Assembly: GCF_024653915.1 (NCBI RefSeq)
Contig: NZ_JANLGY010000004.1
Coordinates: 179,187-243,186 of the forward strand
Origin: Sulfuricaulis sp.
Lineage (GTDB): Bacteria; Pseudomonadota; Gammaproteobacteria; Acidiferrobacterales; Sulfurifustaceae
Direction of reading: 5' to 3'
Length of the DNA: 64,000 nt
Shown here: positions 44,084 through 56,397 of the stretch, piece after piece
How the letters are laid out: each line of letters begins with the position of its first letter
How positions within the stretch are numbered: position 1 is the first letter of the stretch
Translations under genes and position numbers: made by a program
The notes under the pieces: model-generated
The model's database searches: none
Seen by the model: only the letters and a program-made list of their open reading frames with translations
Told to the model about the DNA's origin: nothing

Positions 44084-45406
44084 TTATTTCCAATCGGGAT
44101 TCAGGTGCTCAAGGCGAATACGCGCGACCTTGCCTTTGATCGAGGCCAGTTTTTCGATACGGGCGATGGCTCCATTCATGTTTTTTTCCCTGACACGTTG
44201 CGTCAGGATGATGACGGGCACCGTCTCTTCGCCGGCCTGCGGTTCCTTCTGCAAGATGGATTCAATGCTGATGCCAAGATCGGCCAGGATGCGCGTGACT
44301 TCGGCAAGCACGCCGGGCTTGTCCAGTGCGTGCAGGCGCAGGTAATACGAGGTCTCGACTTCTTCAATCGGCAGTATCGGCAAATCGACCAACGCATCCG
44401 GTTGAAATGCCAGATGCGGCACGCGATTATTCGGGTCCGAGGTCAACGTGCGCACCACGTCAACCAGGTCGGCGACCACGGCCGAGGCTGTGGGTTCGGC
44501 ACCCGCGCCAGCACCGTAAAACATGGTCGGTCCCACGGCGTCACCCTTAACCAGCACGGCATTCATCGCACCGTCTACATTGGCGATGAGTCGGCGCTCC
44601 GGAATCAACGTCGGATGCACGCGCAGCTCTACCCCGCCATTGGTGCGGCGGGCAATGCCCAGCAGCTTCAGACGATAGCCCAGCTTTTCCGCGTATTGCA
44701 CGTCCATGCGCGTTAGTTTGGCAATGCCTTCGATGTAGACCTGGTTGAACTTGAGCGGAATGCCGAAGGCAATCGCGGCCAAGATAGTGAGCTTGTGCGC
44801 CGCATCGATGCCCTCGACATCGAAAGATGGATCGGCCTCGGCATAACCGAGTTTCTGAGCTTCCCTGAGCACGTCAGCGAAGTCCGCGCCTTTGTCGCGC
44901 ATCTCCGTCAGAATAAAGTTGCAGGTGCCGTTGATGATGCCGGCCATCCACTCAATGCGGTTGCCCGCCAGCCCTTCCCGCACCGCCTTGATGATGGGAA
45001 TGCCGCCGGCCACCGCGGCTTCAAAAGCCACCATGACACCCTTTTTCTGGGCCTGTGCGAAGATTTCATTGCCGTGCAGGGCAATCAGGGCCTTGTTGGC
45101 CGTGACCACGTGCTTGCCATTATTGATCGCGGCCAACACCAGCTCGCGCGCCGGTTCGACGCCGCCGATTAATTCAACCACTACCTCGATTTCAGGGTTG
45201 CGCACCACCTCATGCGGGTCCTTGACCAGTTGAATACCATCAACAGAACAAGGCCGCTTTTTATTGAGGTCGCGCGCCGAAGCCTGAGCAATCCGGATTT
45301 CACGTCCCGCGCGGCGGGAAATCTCCTGGGCGTTGCGCGCCAGCACGCTGACCGTGCCACAGCCCACGGTACCGAGGCCAAGGATTCCAATGTTTACCGG
45401 TTTCAT
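44084..45406 (-). CDS. hom: Homoserine dehydrogenase
   Basis: The 440-residue monofunctional enzyme reduces aspartate semialdehyde to homoserine. An N-terminal NAD(P) motif [14 protein letters not shown] (about residues 6-19), a catalytic domain ([38 protein letters not shown]) and a C-terminal ACT domain ([20 protein letters not shown]) are present. The ACT domain suggests threonine feedback control. The ATG overlaps the upstream aminotransferase stop by 4 bp. Confidence 0.97.
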   Translation of the reverse strand: MKPVNIGILGLGTVGCGTVSVLARNAQEISRRAGREIRIAQASARDLNKKRPCSVDGIQLVKDPHEVVRNPEIEVVVELIGGVEPARELVLAAINNGKHVVTANKALIALHGNEIFAQAQKKGVMVAFEAAVAGGIPIIKAVREGLAGNRIEWMAGIINGTCNFILTEMRDKGADFADVLREAQKLGYAEADPSFDVEGIDAAHKLTILAAIAFGIPLKFNQVYIEGIAKLTRMDVQYAEKLGYRLKLLGIARRTNGGVELRVHPTLIPERRLIANVDGAMNAVLVKGDAVGPTMFYGAGAGAEPTASAVVADLVDVVRTLTSDPNNRVPHLAFQPDALVDLPILPIEEVETSYYLRLHALDKPGVLAEVTRILADLGISIESILQKEPQAGEETVPVIILTQRVREKNMNGAIARIEKLASIKGKVARIRLEHLNPDWK

Positions 45407-46617
45407 AAAATTTGTTCTTTTTTCTCGCCAACCTTGTCACGGCGAAACATATCACGGATGGAGCGCACGGCCTGACGCGTACGGTGTTCATTTTCGATGA
45501 GTGAAAAGCGCACATGCTCATCGCCATATTCGCCAAACCCTATCCCGGGTGAAACGGCCACCTTCGCTTCTGTCAGCAGTTTCTTGGAAAACTCAAGCGA
45601 TCCCATGGCACGATAGGCTTCCGGGATGCGCGCCCAGATGAACATGGTGGCCTTGGGTTTCTCCACCAGCCAGCCGGCGGCGAATAAACCGTTGCATAAC
45701 ACGTCGCGACGGTTTTGGTATAGCTGCCGGATTTCATCAATACAGTCCTGCGGCCCTTCGAGCGCGAGGATGCCAGCGATCTGGATAGGCGTAAACATGC
45801 CGTAGTCAAAGTAAGATTTGAGTCGCGCGAGCGCTGCCACCAGCTTGCGATTGCCGCACATGAAACCGATTCGCCAGCCGGGCATGTTGTAACTTTTGGA
45901 AAGGGTGAAGAATTCCACCGCAATATCCTTGGCGCCGGGCACCTGCAGTATCGACGGCGCACGGTAACCGTCGAACACGATGTCGGCATATGCCAGGTCG
46001 TGCACCACCCAGATGCCGTGTTCTTTCGCGATCGCAATGACTTTCACAAAGAAGTCCAGATCAACACACTGTGTTGTCGGATTGGCCGGAAAATTCAGCA
46101 CCAGCATTTTTGGCTTGGGCCAGGCATTCTTGATGGATTTTTCCAATTCGGCAAAGAAATCCACGCCGGGCACGAGCGGAACATGCCGGATATCGGCGCC
46201 CGCGATGACGAAACCGTAGGCATGAATCGGGTAACTCGGATTCGGCACCAGTACGGAATCGCCCTTGTCCACCGTCGCCATGGCCAAATGCGCCAGACCT
46301 TCTTTGGAGCCGATCGTGACTATTGCCTCGCTGTCCATGTCGAGATCGACGTCGTAACGTCGCTTGTACCACTGGCAGATGGCGCGCCGCAGGCGCGGAA
46401 TGCCACGCGATACCGAATAGCGATGGGTGTCTTCGCGCTGTGCGGCTTCGACAAGCTTGTCCACAATATGCCTGGGCGTGGCGCCATCGGGATTGCCCAT
46501 CCCGAAGTCGATGATGTCCTCGCCGCGCCGACGCGCTTGGGCCTTGAGCTCGTTGACGATGTTGAAGACGTAGGGTGGCAGCCGCTTTATGCGGGGGAAT
46601 TCGTCGTTTTGTGACAT
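45403..46617 (-). CDS. alaC: AlaC-type aminotransferase
   Basis: From the ATG at 46617 ([18 protein letters not shown]) the protein has 404 residues. A TTG at 46656 would extend it without family support. Class I/II PLP aminotransferase marks are [33 protein letters not shown] and [13 protein letters not shown] with the PLP Lys. It matches the AlaC/YfdZ group that makes alanine from pyruvate and glutamate. Coupling to hom by an ATGA overlap is a common arrangement in beta- and gammaproteobacteria and has led to annotation as a threonine-pathway gene. That pathway role remains unproven. Confidence 0.9.
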   Translation of the reverse strand: MSQNDEFPRIKRLPPYVFNIVNELKAQARRRGEDIIDFGMGNPDGATPRHIVDKLVEAAQREDTHRYSVSRGIPRLRRAICQWYKRRYDVDLDMDSEAIVTIGSKEGLAHLAMATVDKGDSVLVPNPSYPIHAYGFVIAGADIRHVPLVPGVDFFAELEKSIKNAWPKPKMLVLNFPANPTTQCVDLDFFVKVIAIAKEHGIWVVHDLAYADIVFDGYRAPSILQVPGAKDIAVEFFTLSKSYNMPGWRIGFMCGNRKLVAALARLKSYFDYGMFTPIQIAGILALEGPQDCIDEIRQLYQNRRDVLCNGLFAAGWLVEKPKATMFIWARIPEAYRAMGSLEFSKKLLTEAKVAVSPGIGFGEYGDEHVRFSLIENEHRTRQAVRSIRDMFRRDKVGEKKEQIL

Positions 46618-46749
46618 GCTTTTCGTCGGGCTGTTATAGTGTCGAGCGACCGCCAAGATATTGAATACGTGTGCATTATAGGGCTTTCACCATAGCGATG
46701 GAACAAGCCATCATGACACGACAGCCACGGACATAGCGTCAACTTTACG

Positions 46750-47142
46750 ATGAAAATTCACCTTGAATCAGGCGCCGGACAGAATCTGATCCACGCTTAT
46801 GCACCCGGTAGCATCACCATCAATAACAGGGCATACACCCGAAGCCTGATCGTGACGCCTGCACAGGTGGCGGACTGGCCGCCGCTGAGCTTCGAGGATC
46901 TTCTGGGGGTGCATTTCGAGATGATTGCCGGTATGCCATTGGAAGTCGTGATCCTGGGCACCGGCGCGAAATTGAGGTTTCCTCCCCCCGCTTTAACTCG
47001 GGCGCTGGTAGAGGCGAAGATCGGTCTTGAGGTGATGGATACCGGCGCGGCGTGCCGAACCTACAACATTCTTATGAGTGACGGCCGGCGCGTCGCTGCC
47101 GCCTTGCTGATGATCGAGAAACTAAAACAGGGAATCGACTGA
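46750..47142 (+). CDS. Mth938-like (NDUFAF3/DUF498) protein
   Basis: A 130-residue cytoplasmic protein. [20 protein letters not shown] (about residues 22-41), [14 protein letters not shown] and [19 protein letters not shown] are diagnostic of the Mth938 domain. In eukaryotes the relative NDUFAF3 helps assemble complex I; the bacterial function is unknown. It is convergent with rpoS and their 3' ends overlap by 21 bp. Confidence 0.93.
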   Translation: MKIHLESGAGQNLIHAYAPGSITINNRAYTRSLIVTPAQVADWPPLSFEDLLGVHFEMIAGMPLEVVILGTGAKLRFPPPALTRALVEAKIGLEVMDTGAACRTYNILMSDGRRVAAALLMIEKLKQGID

Positions 47143-48192
47143 GTAACCGGCCTTTTCCAGAATCACACGCAGACGCTTGAGAGCTTCAACCTGGATCTGG
47201 CGCACACGTTCACGCGTGACGCCAATATCAGCACCGACCTCTTCGAGGGTGGATATCTCGCGGTGATTCAGCCCAAAACGGCGCTCGACCACTTCGCGCT
47301 GCTTGTCATTGAGTTCGTTCAACCATTGCTGGATGAGCTGTTGCAAGTCGTCGCGCTGCAGCACTTTCTCCGGATCCGGAGTACGTTCATCGGCAATGGC
47401 GTCCAGCAACGAACGGTCCGGATCATCGTCCAGCGGCGCATCCACGGAAGCCACCCGCTCATTGAGGCCCAGCATGCTTTTCACATCCTCCACCGGTTTG
47501 TCGAGCAGTTTGGCGACTTCCTCCGGAGACGGTTCGTGATCCAGCTTCTGAGCCAGGTAACGCGCGGCACGCTGGTAGATGTTTATTTCCTTGAGAACGT
47601 GCACGGGCAAACGGATGGTGCGTGTCTGGTTCATGATGCCGCGTTCTATGGTTTGCCGTATCCACCAGGTGGCATACGTGGAAAAACGAAACCCACGCTC
47701 AGGGTCGAATTTTTCCACGGCACGGATGAGGCCAAGATTGCCTTCCTCGATTAGATCGAGCAATGACAACCCGCGATTCATGTAACGCCGCGCAATCTTG
47801 ACCACCAGGCGCAGATTGCTTTCGATCATGCGCTTGCGCGCCTTGCCATCGCCTTTTTGCGCCTTGCGCGCAAAAAAGACTTCTTCTTCAGCGGACAGCA
47901 GTGGGGAGAAACCGATTTCCTTCAGATAAATGCGGGTCGCGTCTGCGTGCGAATAATAGACGTCCCGCTTTTCACGCTCGCCGGTCTCGGGCTCATCCTC
48001 TTTTTTTGCAACTTTTGCGGCAGGTTCTGCGCTATCCTCTTCTTCGTCTTCGTCCTCTGCCTCTTCGGCAGCAACAAGAGTTTCGTCCTCTGCCTCTTCA
48101 GACTCGGGAGATGCCTTGGTCGGTACAGACTTGGGTTTGGCTTTTCCCCTGCCTTTTTTAATGGCCGGGCGGATCGGTTTGCGTGGTGGCAT
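47122..48192 (-). CDS. rpoS: RNA polymerase sigma factor RpoS
   Basis: The 356-residue stationary-phase/general stress sigma factor. The N-terminal ~80 residues are a charged extension, first basic (Lys-rich) then very acidic ([20 protein letters not shown]), of the kind seen in non-enteric RpoS. Sigma regions follow: 1.2 ([16 protein letters not shown]), 2 ([20 protein letters not shown], then [14 protein letters not shown]), 3 and 4 ([20 protein letters not shown]). It lies 2 bp downstream of nlpD, so in E. coli fashion its main promoter may be inside nlpD. Confidence 0.96.
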   Translation of the reverse strand: MPPRKPIRPAIKKGRGKAKPKSVPTKASPESEEAEDETLVAAEEAEDEDEEEDSAEPAAKVAKKEDEPETGEREKRDVYYSHADATRIYLKEIGFSPLLSAEEEVFFARKAQKGDGKARKRMIESNLRLVVKIARRYMNRGLSLLDLIEEGNLGLIRAVEKFDPERGFRFSTYATWWIRQTIERGIMNQTRTIRLPVHVLKEINIYQRAARYLAQKLDHEPSPEEVAKLLDKPVEDVKSMLGLNERVASVDAPLDDDPDRSLLDAIADERTPDPEKVLQRDDLQQLIQQWLNELNDKQREVVERRFGLNHREISTLEEVGADIGVTRERVRQIQVEALKRLRVILEKAGYSVDSLF

Positions 48193-48194
48193 AG

Positions 48195-48956
48195 TTACTT
48201 TCTGGGAAGATAATCTTGCGGGTCCACCGGAGCGCCGCGGTATCGAACTTCGAAATGCAGCTTGGCCCTGTCGGTACCACTGCTGCCCATATCGGCAATT
48301 TTCTGACCGCGTTTTATCACATTACCTTCCTTAACGTAAATCTTATCGCAATGGGCATAAGCGCTGAGAAAGTCGGCGTTATGCTTGATGATAATAAGCT
48401 GTCCGTAACCGCGAAGTCCACCTCCGTGATACACAACTTGCCCCGCTTCCGCGGCGAGAATCGGTTGGCCATTCTTGCCGGCGATGTCAATCCCCTTGTT
48501 CGGTCCGTTAGCGGAGTAACGCTCCAGCAAATCGCCCCGCGTCGGCCATATCCAGGATAATTGGCCGGCCGCCGCGACTGGTGCGCGCCGTGTCGGCGTG
48601 GCAGTTTCCGGTTTGTCCGGCGGCGTTTTTTTCTGGCTTTCCGAACCGACAGGATATCTTGGTTCAGGGCGCGACGTCTTTTCTACACCGGCGGGAGGAA
48701 AGAGACGCAATCTTTGTCCGGGTTGGATGAGATACGGAGGAGAAATATGATTCCACCGGGCGACATCCTGAAAATCGCGACCGGATTCCCAGGCAATGCT
48801 GTATAGCGTGTCACCCGGCCGCACCAGGCGGTACTCAGCTTCCGGCTGTCGCAGCACCTTGCCCTGTTCGCTGACCGGTGGCAGTGGAAAATTACTGCAG
48901 GCGGTCAGGCCAGCCACGAACAGAATAGCGGCGCATGATTTCAAACGGGCATTCAT
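48195..48956 (-). CDS. nlpD: Lipoprotein NlpD-type amidase activator
   Basis: A 253-residue lipoprotein. A signal peptide ends in the lipobox LTACS (Cys20). A LysM domain ([18 protein letters not shown], about 42-59) is followed by a degenerate M23 domain. At the metal site it reads NKGIDIAG instead of NHxxxD, and the later His positions are LSAYAHCD and LHFEVRYRG. As in E. coli NlpD this indicates an activator of the AmiC amidase rather than a peptidase. The gene order pcm-nlpD-rpoS is conserved. Confidence 0.95.
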   Translation of the reverse strand: MNARLKSCAAILFVAGLTACSNFPLPPVSEQGKVLRQPEAEYRLVRPGDTLYSIAWESGRDFQDVARWNHISPPYLIQPGQRLRLFPPAGVEKTSRPEPRYPVGSESQKKTPPDKPETATPTRRAPVAAAGQLSWIWPTRGDLLERYSANGPNKGIDIAGKNGQPILAAEAGQVVYHGGGLRGYGQLIIIKHNADFLSAYAHCDKIYVKEGNVIKRGQKIADMGSSGTDRAKLHFEVRYRGAPVDPQDYLPRK

Positions 48957-48987
48957 CCGCTCTATCCCGATCAGGAACCTTGCTTTC

Positions 48988-49647
48988 TCAGAACGAATCT
49001 CTCACCAGCGGGACAAAATTTACCAGATCGAGTCGTTCCTGGGTCAGCCCTTTATCCGTGCGTTGCACCAGCAGTAGTTCCTGCATCGCCGGTCCGCCGA
49101 CCGGGATAACGAGTCGGCCACCGGGCGCCAGTTGTTCGAGCAGTGAAGGCGGAACTTCCGCCGGAGCGGCTGTGACGATAATAGCGTCATAGGGCGCATG
49201 ATCCTTCCATCCCCAACTGCCGTCTGAAAGCTTGATATGAACATTACGGCATCCAATCTCACGCAAGCGTTTGCGCGCCAGTTTCATTAATGGTTCAAGG
49301 CGTTCCACGGAATAGATTTCATCCACCAGACCGGCCAGCACCGCTGTCTGGTAACCCGAGCCAGTACCGACTTCCAGTACTTTTTTCGGGCGTCCGTCGG
49401 CGATCAATGCCTGAGTCATGCGCGCCACAATATAGGGCTGGGAGATGGTCTGGCCGTGACCGATGGGCAGGGCCGTGTCTTCGTAGGCACGGCTGGCCAA
49501 GGCTTCATCGACGAATACGTGGCGTGGCACATTGCGAATGGCCTCGAGCACGCGTTCGTCACGAATCCCCTCTTCGCGCAGTCGCTGAATTAGCCGGTCG
49601 CGGGTGCGCTGCGAAGTCATGCCGATGCCGTGGACGTCCATTCTCAC
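48988..49647 (-). CDS. pcm: Protein-L-isoaspartate O-methyltransferase
   Basis: A 219-residue SAM-dependent repair enzyme that methylates isoaspartyl residues in damaged proteins. The motif block [18 protein letters not shown] (about 67-84) and the SAM site [16 protein letters not shown] are complete, and VTAAPAEVP follows. The longest start is GTG at 49647; ATGs at 49641 and 49620 are possible. The GIGMTSQR stretch before the last ATG is also seen in relatives, which favours an upstream start. It lies 27 bp downstream of surE. Confidence 0.95.
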   Translation of the reverse strand: MRMDVHGIGMTSQRTRDRLIQRLREEGIRDERVLEAIRNVPRHVFVDEALASRAYEDTALPIGHGQTISQPYIVARMTQALIADGRPKKVLEVGTGSGYQTAVLAGLVDEIYSVERLEPLMKLARKRLREIGCRNVHIKLSDGSWGWKDHAPYDAIIVTAAPAEVPPSLLEQLAPGGRLVIPVGGPAMQELLLVQRTDKGLTQERLDLVNFVPLVRDSF

Positions 49648-49674
49648 CGGTATAAGTTTTCTACGTTGGTTTCG

Positions 49675-50421
49675 CTAGATTTTTCTGAGCCAGGCAGATA
49701 CCTGATCCATCGCCGTATAACGGGTCAAGTCTACATGCAAAGGCGTGATGGATACGAAGTGCTGACGTACCGCATGAAAATCCGTTCCGGGCCCCGCGTC
49801 GGCTTCCGCGCCGGGCGCGCCCACCCAGTACACTGGATTGCCATGCGGATCGTTCGCACGTACCACGGGTTCTGCCTTGTGGCGGTGGCCAAGACGAGTG
49901 GCCTCGAAGCCGGCCAGCCGCTCGACGGGCACATCCGGTACGTTGACATTTAGTATCGTATCCGCCGGCAACGCCTCGTGTTTCAGTTTCTCCAGCAGAC
50001 GCAGTGTAACATGCGCGGCAGTTTCGAAATGTGCCCCGATTTTACCCACCAACGATACGGCAATGGCCGGCAGTCCCAGGAATCGTCCTTCCATCGCCGC
50101 AGCCACCGTGCCGGAATAAATCACATCATCGCCTAGATTCGCGCCGCGGTTAATTCCGGCGATAACAATATCCGGTTCCTGTTCCAGCAGCCCCGTGATC
50201 GCCAGGTGAACGCAATCGGTCGGCGTGCCGTCTACGTAGTAAAAACCGTTCTCTCCCTTATTGACGTGCAGCGGCAGGTTCAGTGTGAGCGAGTTGCTGG
50301 CGCCACTGCGATCACGCTCCGGCGCCACCACGTCCACCTCGGCCAGCGGCATCAGTGCCTTGGCCAGACAGGCAAGACCGGGGGCAAGATAACCATCGTC
50401 GTTACTGAGAAGGATGCGCAT
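49675..50421 (-). CDS. surE: 5'/3'-nucleotidase SurE
   Basis: The ATG at 50421 gives 248 residues starting [15 protein letters not shown], the canonical SurE N-terminus with the two metal Asp. Further motifs are [14 protein letters not shown] and [20 protein letters not shown]. SurE removes phosphate from nucleotides in stationary phase. A longer frame to 50592 runs through tRNA-Pro-derived sequence and is not real. It starts the surE-pcm-nlpD-rpoS block. Confidence 0.96.
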   Translation of the reverse strand: MRILLSNDDGYLAPGLACLAKALMPLAEVDVVAPERDRSGASNSLTLNLPLHVNKGENGFYYVDGTPTDCVHLAITGLLEQEPDIVIAGINRGANLGDDVIYSGTVAAAMEGRFLGLPAIAVSLVGKIGAHFETAAHVTLRLLEKLKHEALPADTILNVNVPDVPVERLAGFEATRLGHRHKAEPVVRANDPHGNPVYWVGAPGAEADAGPGTDFHAVRQHFVSITPLHVDLTRYTAMDQVSAWLRKI

Positions 50422-50449
50422 CAGCAGACTGGGAAACAACAGATATAGA

Positions 50450-50470
50450 GATGTTGGTCGGGGCGAGAGG
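50450..50470. repeat. Duplicate of tRNA-Pro 3' end
   Basis: These 21 bp are identical to 50543-50563: the last 16 nt of tRNA-Pro with its CCA and 5 nt after it. The offset is 93 bp. The inserted stretch holds a 7-bp hairpin TCGACGC-GCAT-GCGTCGA at 50473-50490 and no gene. Confidence 0.75.
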
Positions 50471-50546
50471 GTTCGACGCGCATGCGTCGAGCGCCTGGAG
50501 TCAGGGAGGACGACGGGCCGGGAATCCGAACGCCCCGACAAGGATG

Positions 50547-50624
<78 letters not shown>

Positions 50625-50848
50625 ATTGATTATTTGCGTGGAAGGATACCGCATGATGTGCCGCAAAGTGGCGACCGTCATCATACCGGAGAATCGCCTT
50701 GAAACAAGGGTGAGGCGGGATTTTCGCCGATGTACTTAACGTACTTCGGCGCCGCTGAACGCCCGTGCAGGCCGGCGCGGGCCGGGGCTTGATCGAAACC
50801 GATAAAGTCGCGCCACGGATGGCTTGCGCCGGTCAAAAGAGAGCAATT

Positions 50849-51208
50849 TTAGATTTTTTTCAGCATGTCCAGGACATCTTCCAGCTCGTGGATGAGCGTT
50901 TTGATGGCCTGTTGACGACTGGCATCGGGTAGTGCGGGATTGTCCAGATCGAGCTTGTTGCGCGCACCGCTGATGGTGAAGCCTTCGACATAAAGCAGAC
51001 TGCGAATCTGGCGGATGAGCATCACGTCGTGCCGCTGATAGTAGCGGCGATTGCCGCGACGCTTAACCGGCTTAAGTTGAGGGAATTCCTGTTCCCAGTA
51101 CCGCAACACATGCGGCTTGACCAGGCACAGGTCGCTGACTTCACCAATGGTGAAGTAGCGCTTGCCGGGTATGATGGGAAGCTCGTGATTCTCGCCGGGG
51201 TCAAGCAT
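50849..51208 (-). CDS. MerR-family transcriptional regulator
   Basis: A 119-residue protein with an N-terminal MerR winged helix-turn-helix ([20 protein letters not shown], about residues 18-37, then [16 protein letters not shown]) and a dimerisation helix at the C-terminus. There is no extra effector domain. It overlaps ihfA by 8 bp and is co-transcribed with the pheST-ihfA genes, a conserved association whose targets are not known to me. Confidence 0.92.
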   Translation of the reverse strand: MLDPGENHELPIIPGKRYFTIGEVSDLCLVKPHVLRYWEQEFPQLKPVKRRGNRRYYQRHDVMLIRQIRSLLYVEGFTISGARNKLDLDNPALPDASRQQAIKTLIHELEDVLDMLKKI

Positions 51209-51533
51209 TCAGTTCCGCCTGCTGTTTGAACTTTTCACGGTTCGCATTGGCGTTCTGCTCGACTCGTTCCTTGAGTTTATGACTGGCGCGAAAGGTGACG
51301 ACGCGCCGGGCAGTGATGGGAATCTCTTCGCCCGTTTTCGGGTTCCGGCCGGGACGGGAGTTCTTCTGCCGCAGGGAAAAATTGCCGAAACCGGACAGTT
51401 TTACCTGTTCCCCTTCGGACAAGGCCCCCCGTATCCTTTCAAAGAAAATCTCGACAAATTCCTTTGCCTCCCGCTTGTTCAGACCCAGCTCGTTAAACAG
51501 GTTTTCCGCAAGATCTGCTTTGGTCAGTGCCAT
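51201..51533 (-). CDS. ihfA: Integration host factor subunit alpha
   Basis: The 110-residue HU/IHF-fold protein begins [18 protein letters not shown]. It contains [20 protein letters not shown] and the DNA-bending arm motif [11 protein letters not shown] with its Pro. With IhfB it bends DNA at specific sites. Position after pheT identifies it as the alpha subunit. A C-terminal extension of about ten residues beyond the E. coli protein is seen. Confidence 0.96.
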   Translation of the reverse strand: MALTKADLAENLFNELGLNKREAKEFVEIFFERIRGALSEGEQVKLSGFGNFSLRQKNSRPGRNPKTGEEIPITARRVVTFRASHKLKERVEQNANANREKFKQQAELNA

Positions 51534-51570
51534 AGGTCGATACCTTCTTTTCCTTATTCCCGGAGGTACG

Positions 51571-53949
51571 TTATTGACGCGGCTGAGCGCCCAGCCCCGA
51601 CTTCAAGGCGGACATTACCTGCGCCATCAGTTGCTCCACATCGTCCTCATTAAGAGTGCGCGAAGAGTCCTGCAAGGTCAAGCCCAAGGCCAAACTTTTT
51701 CTTCCGGAATCAATGCCTTTCCCACGATACTCATCAAATAGCTCAAGGTTTACCAGCAAGCCTCCGGCTGCCTTTTGTACGCAATCCATCACTGCCTGGG
51801 CCGGTGTGGACTCGTTTACAACGATAGCAAGATCACGCCGGATTGAAGGAAATCTTGAAAATTCATGGAAATTGGGGATTTTCCCGTTTCGTAGCGCCGC
51901 CTGCTTAAGCTCAAACAGTATCACCGAACGATCCAGACCCAGCCGGGATTGCGCCTCGGGATGCAGCACCCCCACCAAGCCAATCAGGTTACCGTCTAAC
52001 TGAATTTCGGCCGTTTGGCCAGGGTGCAAGGCCGGGTGCTGTCCGGGCTTGAAACGGACACCCTGTCCGATGTCGGCTAACACCAGCAAAGCCTCCAAGT
52101 CAGCCTTTACGTCAAAAAAATCCACCACACGCCGCGGCACCCCCCACTGCTCGGCCATAGCCTCGCCATAGGTGGCGCCGGCGAGCATGGCCTCCTGATG
52201 GAAATTCTGTCCGTGCGGCAGGAACACGCCCCCCATCTCGAATAATCGCGCGCGCGTTTGCTGGCGGTTCTGGTTGTACAAAATGGTCTGAAGCAGGCCG
52301 GGCCACAGGGAGGTACGCATGACGGCCATATCCGCGCTGATGGGGTTGGCCAACTTGGCTGGCTGTACCTGCGGATCTACCAATGTCTGGATGGCGGGTT
52401 CGACAAAACTGTAGGTGACGACCTCCTGATAATCGCGGTCAATCAGGCCAGCGCGCAGACGGGATTCACCGACGTCTGATTCGGGCACCGGGCTGGCGGT
52501 CATATTCATCCGCGGACGTCGGCTGGGAATTCTGTCATAACCATAAATGCGCGCGATCTCCTCAATCAGATCCACTTCGCGACTGATGTCAAAACGGTGT
52601 GCTGGCGGCGATACCGTCCACTTGTTTCCCGTCTTCCTGAGTTTCATGCCGAGACGTTTCAGGATGTATTCAACTTCTTTCGCGAGTATGTCCAGACCCA
52701 GGAGAGTGCTGATGCGCTCCAGACGCAGGGAAACCGACGAGATGCGCGGCAGATAACGCTTTACTGTCTGCTCAATCAAAGGTCCCGGCTTGCCACCGAC
52801 CACGGCCAAGAGCAGTGCGGTTGCCCGCTCCATGGCCAGCCGCTGCAAGGTGGGGTCCACACCACGCTCGAAACGGAAGGATGATTCCGTTTGCAAGCCG
52901 TACTCGCGTGATCGGACCGAGATAACTTCAGGACGAAACCAGGCGCTCTCCAGAAACAAATCACCTGTGGTATCGCTCACGGCGGAATCCGCCCCGCCCA
53001 TAATACCGGCCAAGGCCAGCGGCTGTGCGTCATCGGCGATCAGCAGGCTTCCCGATTTCGGTGTAAGTTTGTTTCCATCGAGCAGAACCAGCGTCTCATT
53101 CTTCGCGGCATGACGCACGTGGATAGAACCGCGGATTTTTGAAAGGTCGAAAGCATGCATGGGCTGACCCAGTTCGATCATCACGTAATTGGTGATGTCC
53201 ACCACCGGATGTATGCTGCGTATGCCAGAGCGACGCAGCTTTTCTTTCATCCATATCGGCGTGACAGCGCGCGGATTGATGCCGGTCATCACGCGTCCGA
53301 CATAGTGGGGGCAGTCCTGCTGTGCGTCGAGTTTGACCCCGATTCGTTGCCGACTTTTTGGTTTAATCGGTTTGATGACGGGAGATTTTATTGTTATGCC
53401 GGTGATAGCCGACAGTTCACGCGCGAGACCGGCCACACTCTGACAATCCCCGCGGTTCGGCGTCAAATCAACTTCCAGCGACACATCATCCAGGCCAAGA
53501 TATTCCGTTAAAAGCGCGCCAGGCCTGGCATCACTGTCCAATGCCAACAAACCCTCAGCGGACTCGGCCAGACCCAACTCCTGAGCGGAACAAAGCATGC
53601 CACTGGAAGCCACGCCGCGAATTTCTGTTTGCCGGATTTTCACTCCTTTCGGCAACACGGCACCTTCAAGAGCGACTGGGGCCAGCATCCCGATAGCGGC
53701 ATTTGCAGCGCCACAGACGATATCAAGCGTTTTTCCCTTGCCAATACCCACACGGCAAAGCCTGAGTTTATCGGCGGAGGGATGTGATGTAATCGATTCG
53801 ATCTTTCCGATAACAACTTTATCCAGCTTCGGTGCCACGGGTTCCATCGCGCCCACTTCCAGGCCGGCCATGGTCAACCTATGTGCCAATGCTTTCGTAT
53901 CGAGTTTCGGCGACACCCATTCGCGCAGCCATTTTTCGCTCAGTTTCAT
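51571..53949 (-). CDS. pheT: Phenylalanine--tRNA ligase beta subunit
   Basis: The 792-residue beta subunit shows the usual domains in order. There is an N-terminal tRNA-binding/EMAP-like part ([20 protein letters not shown]), then B3/4 and B5 domains. The catalytic-core-like B6/7 has [19 protein letters not shown]-terminal anticodon-binding FDX-ACB domain ([20 protein letters not shown]) closes it. The editing site for Tyr-tRNA lies in B3/4. It lies 11 bp downstream of pheS. Confidence 0.98.
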   Translation of the reverse strand: MKLSEKWLREWVSPKLDTKALAHRLTMAGLEVGAMEPVAPKLDKVVIGKIESITSHPSADKLRLCRVGIGKGKTLDIVCGAANAAIGMLAPVALEGAVLPKGVKIRQTEIRGVASSGMLCSAQELGLAESAEGLLALDSDARPGALLTEYLGLDDVSLEVDLTPNRGDCQSVAGLARELSAITGITIKSPVIKPIKPKSRQRIGVKLDAQQDCPHYVGRVMTGINPRAVTPIWMKEKLRRSGIRSIHPVVDITNYVMIELGQPMHAFDLSKIRGSIHVRHAAKNETLVLLDGNKLTPKSGSLLIADDAQPLALAGIMGGADSAVSDTTGDLFLESAWFRPEVISVRSREYGLQTESSFRFERGVDPTLQRLAMERATALLLAVVGGKPGPLIEQTVKRYLPRISSVSLRLERISTLLGLDILAKEVEYILKRLGMKLRKTGNKWTVSPPAHRFDISREVDLIEEIARIYGYDRIPSRRPRMNMTASPVPESDVGESRLRAGLIDRDYQEVVTYSFVEPAIQTLVDPQVQPAKLANPISADMAVMRTSLWPGLLQTILYNQNRQQTRARLFEMGGVFLPHGQNFHQEAMLAGATYGEAMAEQWGVPRRVVDFFDVKADLEALLVLADIGQGVRFKPGQHPALHPGQTAEIQLDGNLIGLVGVLHPEAQSRLGLDRSVILFELKQAALRNGKIPNFHEFSRFPSIRRDLAIVVNESTPAQAVMDCVQKAAGGLLVNLELFDEYRGKGIDSGRKSLALGLTLQDSSRTLNEDDVEQLMAQVMSALKSGLGAQPRQ

Positions 53950-53960
53950 GTAATGAAAAA

Positions 53961-55004
<1,044 letters not shown>

Positions 55005-55016
55005 TTATCAATCTGC

Positions 55017-55053
55017 AAAAAATAAAGGGAAAGGCCAGTTGACCTTTCCCTTT
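55017..55053 (-). terminator. Intrinsic terminator/attenuator in the rplT-pheS gap
   Basis: On the minus strand a perfect 11-bp stem AAAGGGAAAGG (plus 55043-55053) pairs with CCTTTCCCTTT (55024-55034) and is followed by a T-rich ATTTTTTG. It lies 16 nt before the pheS ATG and 87 nt after the rplT stop, the place of the pheST attenuator in E. coli. I found no convincing Phe-rich leader peptide before it. Confidence 0.8.
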
Positions 55054-55069
55054 CCATCCTTTGGTCCGC

Positions 55070-55093
55070 AAACGGCACATCCCTGTGCCGCTT
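55070..55093 (-). promoter_or_regulatory. Upstream leader hairpin of pheS
   Basis: A 10-bp stem (AAGCGGCACA paired with TGTGCCGTTT on the minus strand, one G-U) with a four-base loop precedes the terminator. It could compete with or pause before it. The function is inferred. Confidence 0.5.
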
Positions 55094-55139
55094 CTCTGCG
55101 TTACCGCATCATGAGGCAGCGCGTGCCGCCATCAGGACA

Positions 55140-55499
55140 TCAGCTTGCCAGGGCCGTTTTGGCCTTGTCAGCCAGAACGGAAAAGGATTTCTTGTCGTGC
55201 ACCGCAATATCGGCCAGGATTTTGCGGTCGATGTCGATGGTAGCCTTTTTGAGCCCGTTCATAAATCGGCTGTACGAAAGACCGCACTCGCGCGCGGCGG
55301 CATTGATGCGGGCAATCCACAGGGCGCGGAACTCGCGCTTGCGGACGCGTCGGTCACGATAGGCGTATTGGCCGGACTTGGCGACCGCCTGTTTGGCAAC
55401 GCGATAGACCTTGCGGCGTGCGTTGTAATAACCCTTGGCCTGCGCCAGCACCTTTTTGTGGCGCGCGCCGGCCGTGACTCCACGTTTGACTCTTGGCAT
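55140..55499 (-). CDS. rplT: 50S ribosomal protein L20
   Basis: The 119-residue protein begins [20 protein letters not shown] and contains [20 protein letters not shown], both typical of L20. L20 binds 23S rRNA early in assembly and in E. coli also represses its own operon by binding the rpmI leader. It lies 12 bp downstream of rpmI. Confidence 0.98.
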   Translation of the reverse strand: MPRVKRGVTAGARHKKVLAQAKGYYNARRKVYRVAKQAVAKSGQYAYRDRRVRKREFRALWIARINAAARECGLSYSRFMNGLKKATIDIDRKILADIAVHDKKSFSVLADKAKTALAS

Positions 55500-55511
55500 G
55501 TTCTATTCTCC

Positions 55512-55709
55512 TCAGCTGTAAGGCAGCAAGCGGCGCAGGCCGGCGACATCGGTGCTGTACGCCGTCGTCGTCCCGCGTAATTGACGTTTACGCTTGGAGC
55601 TTTTCTTGGTGAGGATATGGCGCAGATGCGAGCGTGCACGCTTGAATCCGCCACTCGCGGTTTTTTTAAATCGCTTGGCCGCGCCGCGATTGGTTTTCAG
55701 CTTGGGCAT
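55512..55709 (-). CDS. rpmI: 50S ribosomal protein L35
   Basis: The 65-residue protein starts at the ATG at 55709 ([20 protein letters not shown]). A longer frame to 55745 adds non-family residues. [20 protein letters not shown] is typical. It lies between infC and rplT as in most bacteria. Confidence 0.97.
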   Translation of the reverse strand: MPKLKTNRGAAKRFKKTASGGFKRARSHLRHILTKKSSKRKRQLRGTTTAYSTDVAGLRRLLPYS

Positions 55710-55788
55710 GTTTGATACTCCTTCAAAGTAAGCGCCTGCGGGCACATGCGTGGCCCGTTCGGTCGCAGTTGTAAAAAAAGTTCAGCGG

Positions 55789-56397
55789 CTAGGTCGCCGT
55801 CTTGATTTTGGGTTCCGCCTTCGGCTCAGGTTTTGGCGCCGCCTTCGGCGCAGACTTTTCGCTCTTGACGACTTTGATGGCCCCCGGTTTGGGATTCAGC
55901 ACCATCACCATCTGCTTGCCTTCCAACCGTGGAAACTGCTCCACGATACCGTAATCCTTTAAATCGCTTTCCAGGCGCTTGAGCATTTCCAGGCCAAGCT
56001 CCGTGTGTGCCAGCTCGCGTCCACGGAAACGCAAAGTAATTTTGGTCTTGTCGCCCTCTTCCAGAAAACGGATCAGGTTGCGAAGTTTCGTCTGGTAATC
56101 GCCGACATCCGTACCAGGGCGAAACTTGACCTCCTTGATCTGAATTTGTTTCTGCTTGCGCTTGGCCGCGTGTTTGCGTTTGCTCTCTTCGTACTGGTAT
56201 TTGCCGAAATCCATGATGCGGCATACCGGCGGCTCCGCATTGGGTGAAATTTCCACGAGATCGAGGCCAGCTTCTTCCGCCTTACGTAATGCATCACTGA
56301 TGGGTACTATGCCAATTTGCTGGCTGTCGTTACTGATCAACCTGACTTTCGGGGCATTGATGCGCCCGTTGACACGAACCTCTTTATCCGTCGCGAT
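55789..56397 (-). CDS. infC: Translation initiation factor IF-3, probably AUC start
   Basis: From the AUC at 56397 the protein has 202 residues. IF3-N is seen in [20 protein letters not shown] and [19 protein letters not shown]; the linker is Lys-rich; IF3-C has [20 protein letters not shown] and [18 protein letters not shown] Pro/Lys/Ala-rich tail of about 25 residues follows. No ATG or GTG lies in a sensible place: the only upstream ATG (56442) is deep in thrS. The 5' end overlaps thrS by 14 bp. Rare start codons on infC let IF3 repress its own synthesis in E. coli (AUU), and the same is likely here. Confidence 0.93.
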   Translation of the reverse strand: MATDKEVRVNGRINAPKVRLISNDSQQIGIVPISDALRKAEEAGLDLVEISPNAEPPVCRIMDFGKYQYEESKRKHAAKRKQKQIQIKEVKFRPGTDVGDYQTKLRNLIRFLEEGDKTKITLRFRGRELAHTELGLEMLKRLESDLKDYGIVEQFPRLEGKQMVMVLNPKPGAIKVVKSEKSAPKAAPKPEPKAEPKIKTAT

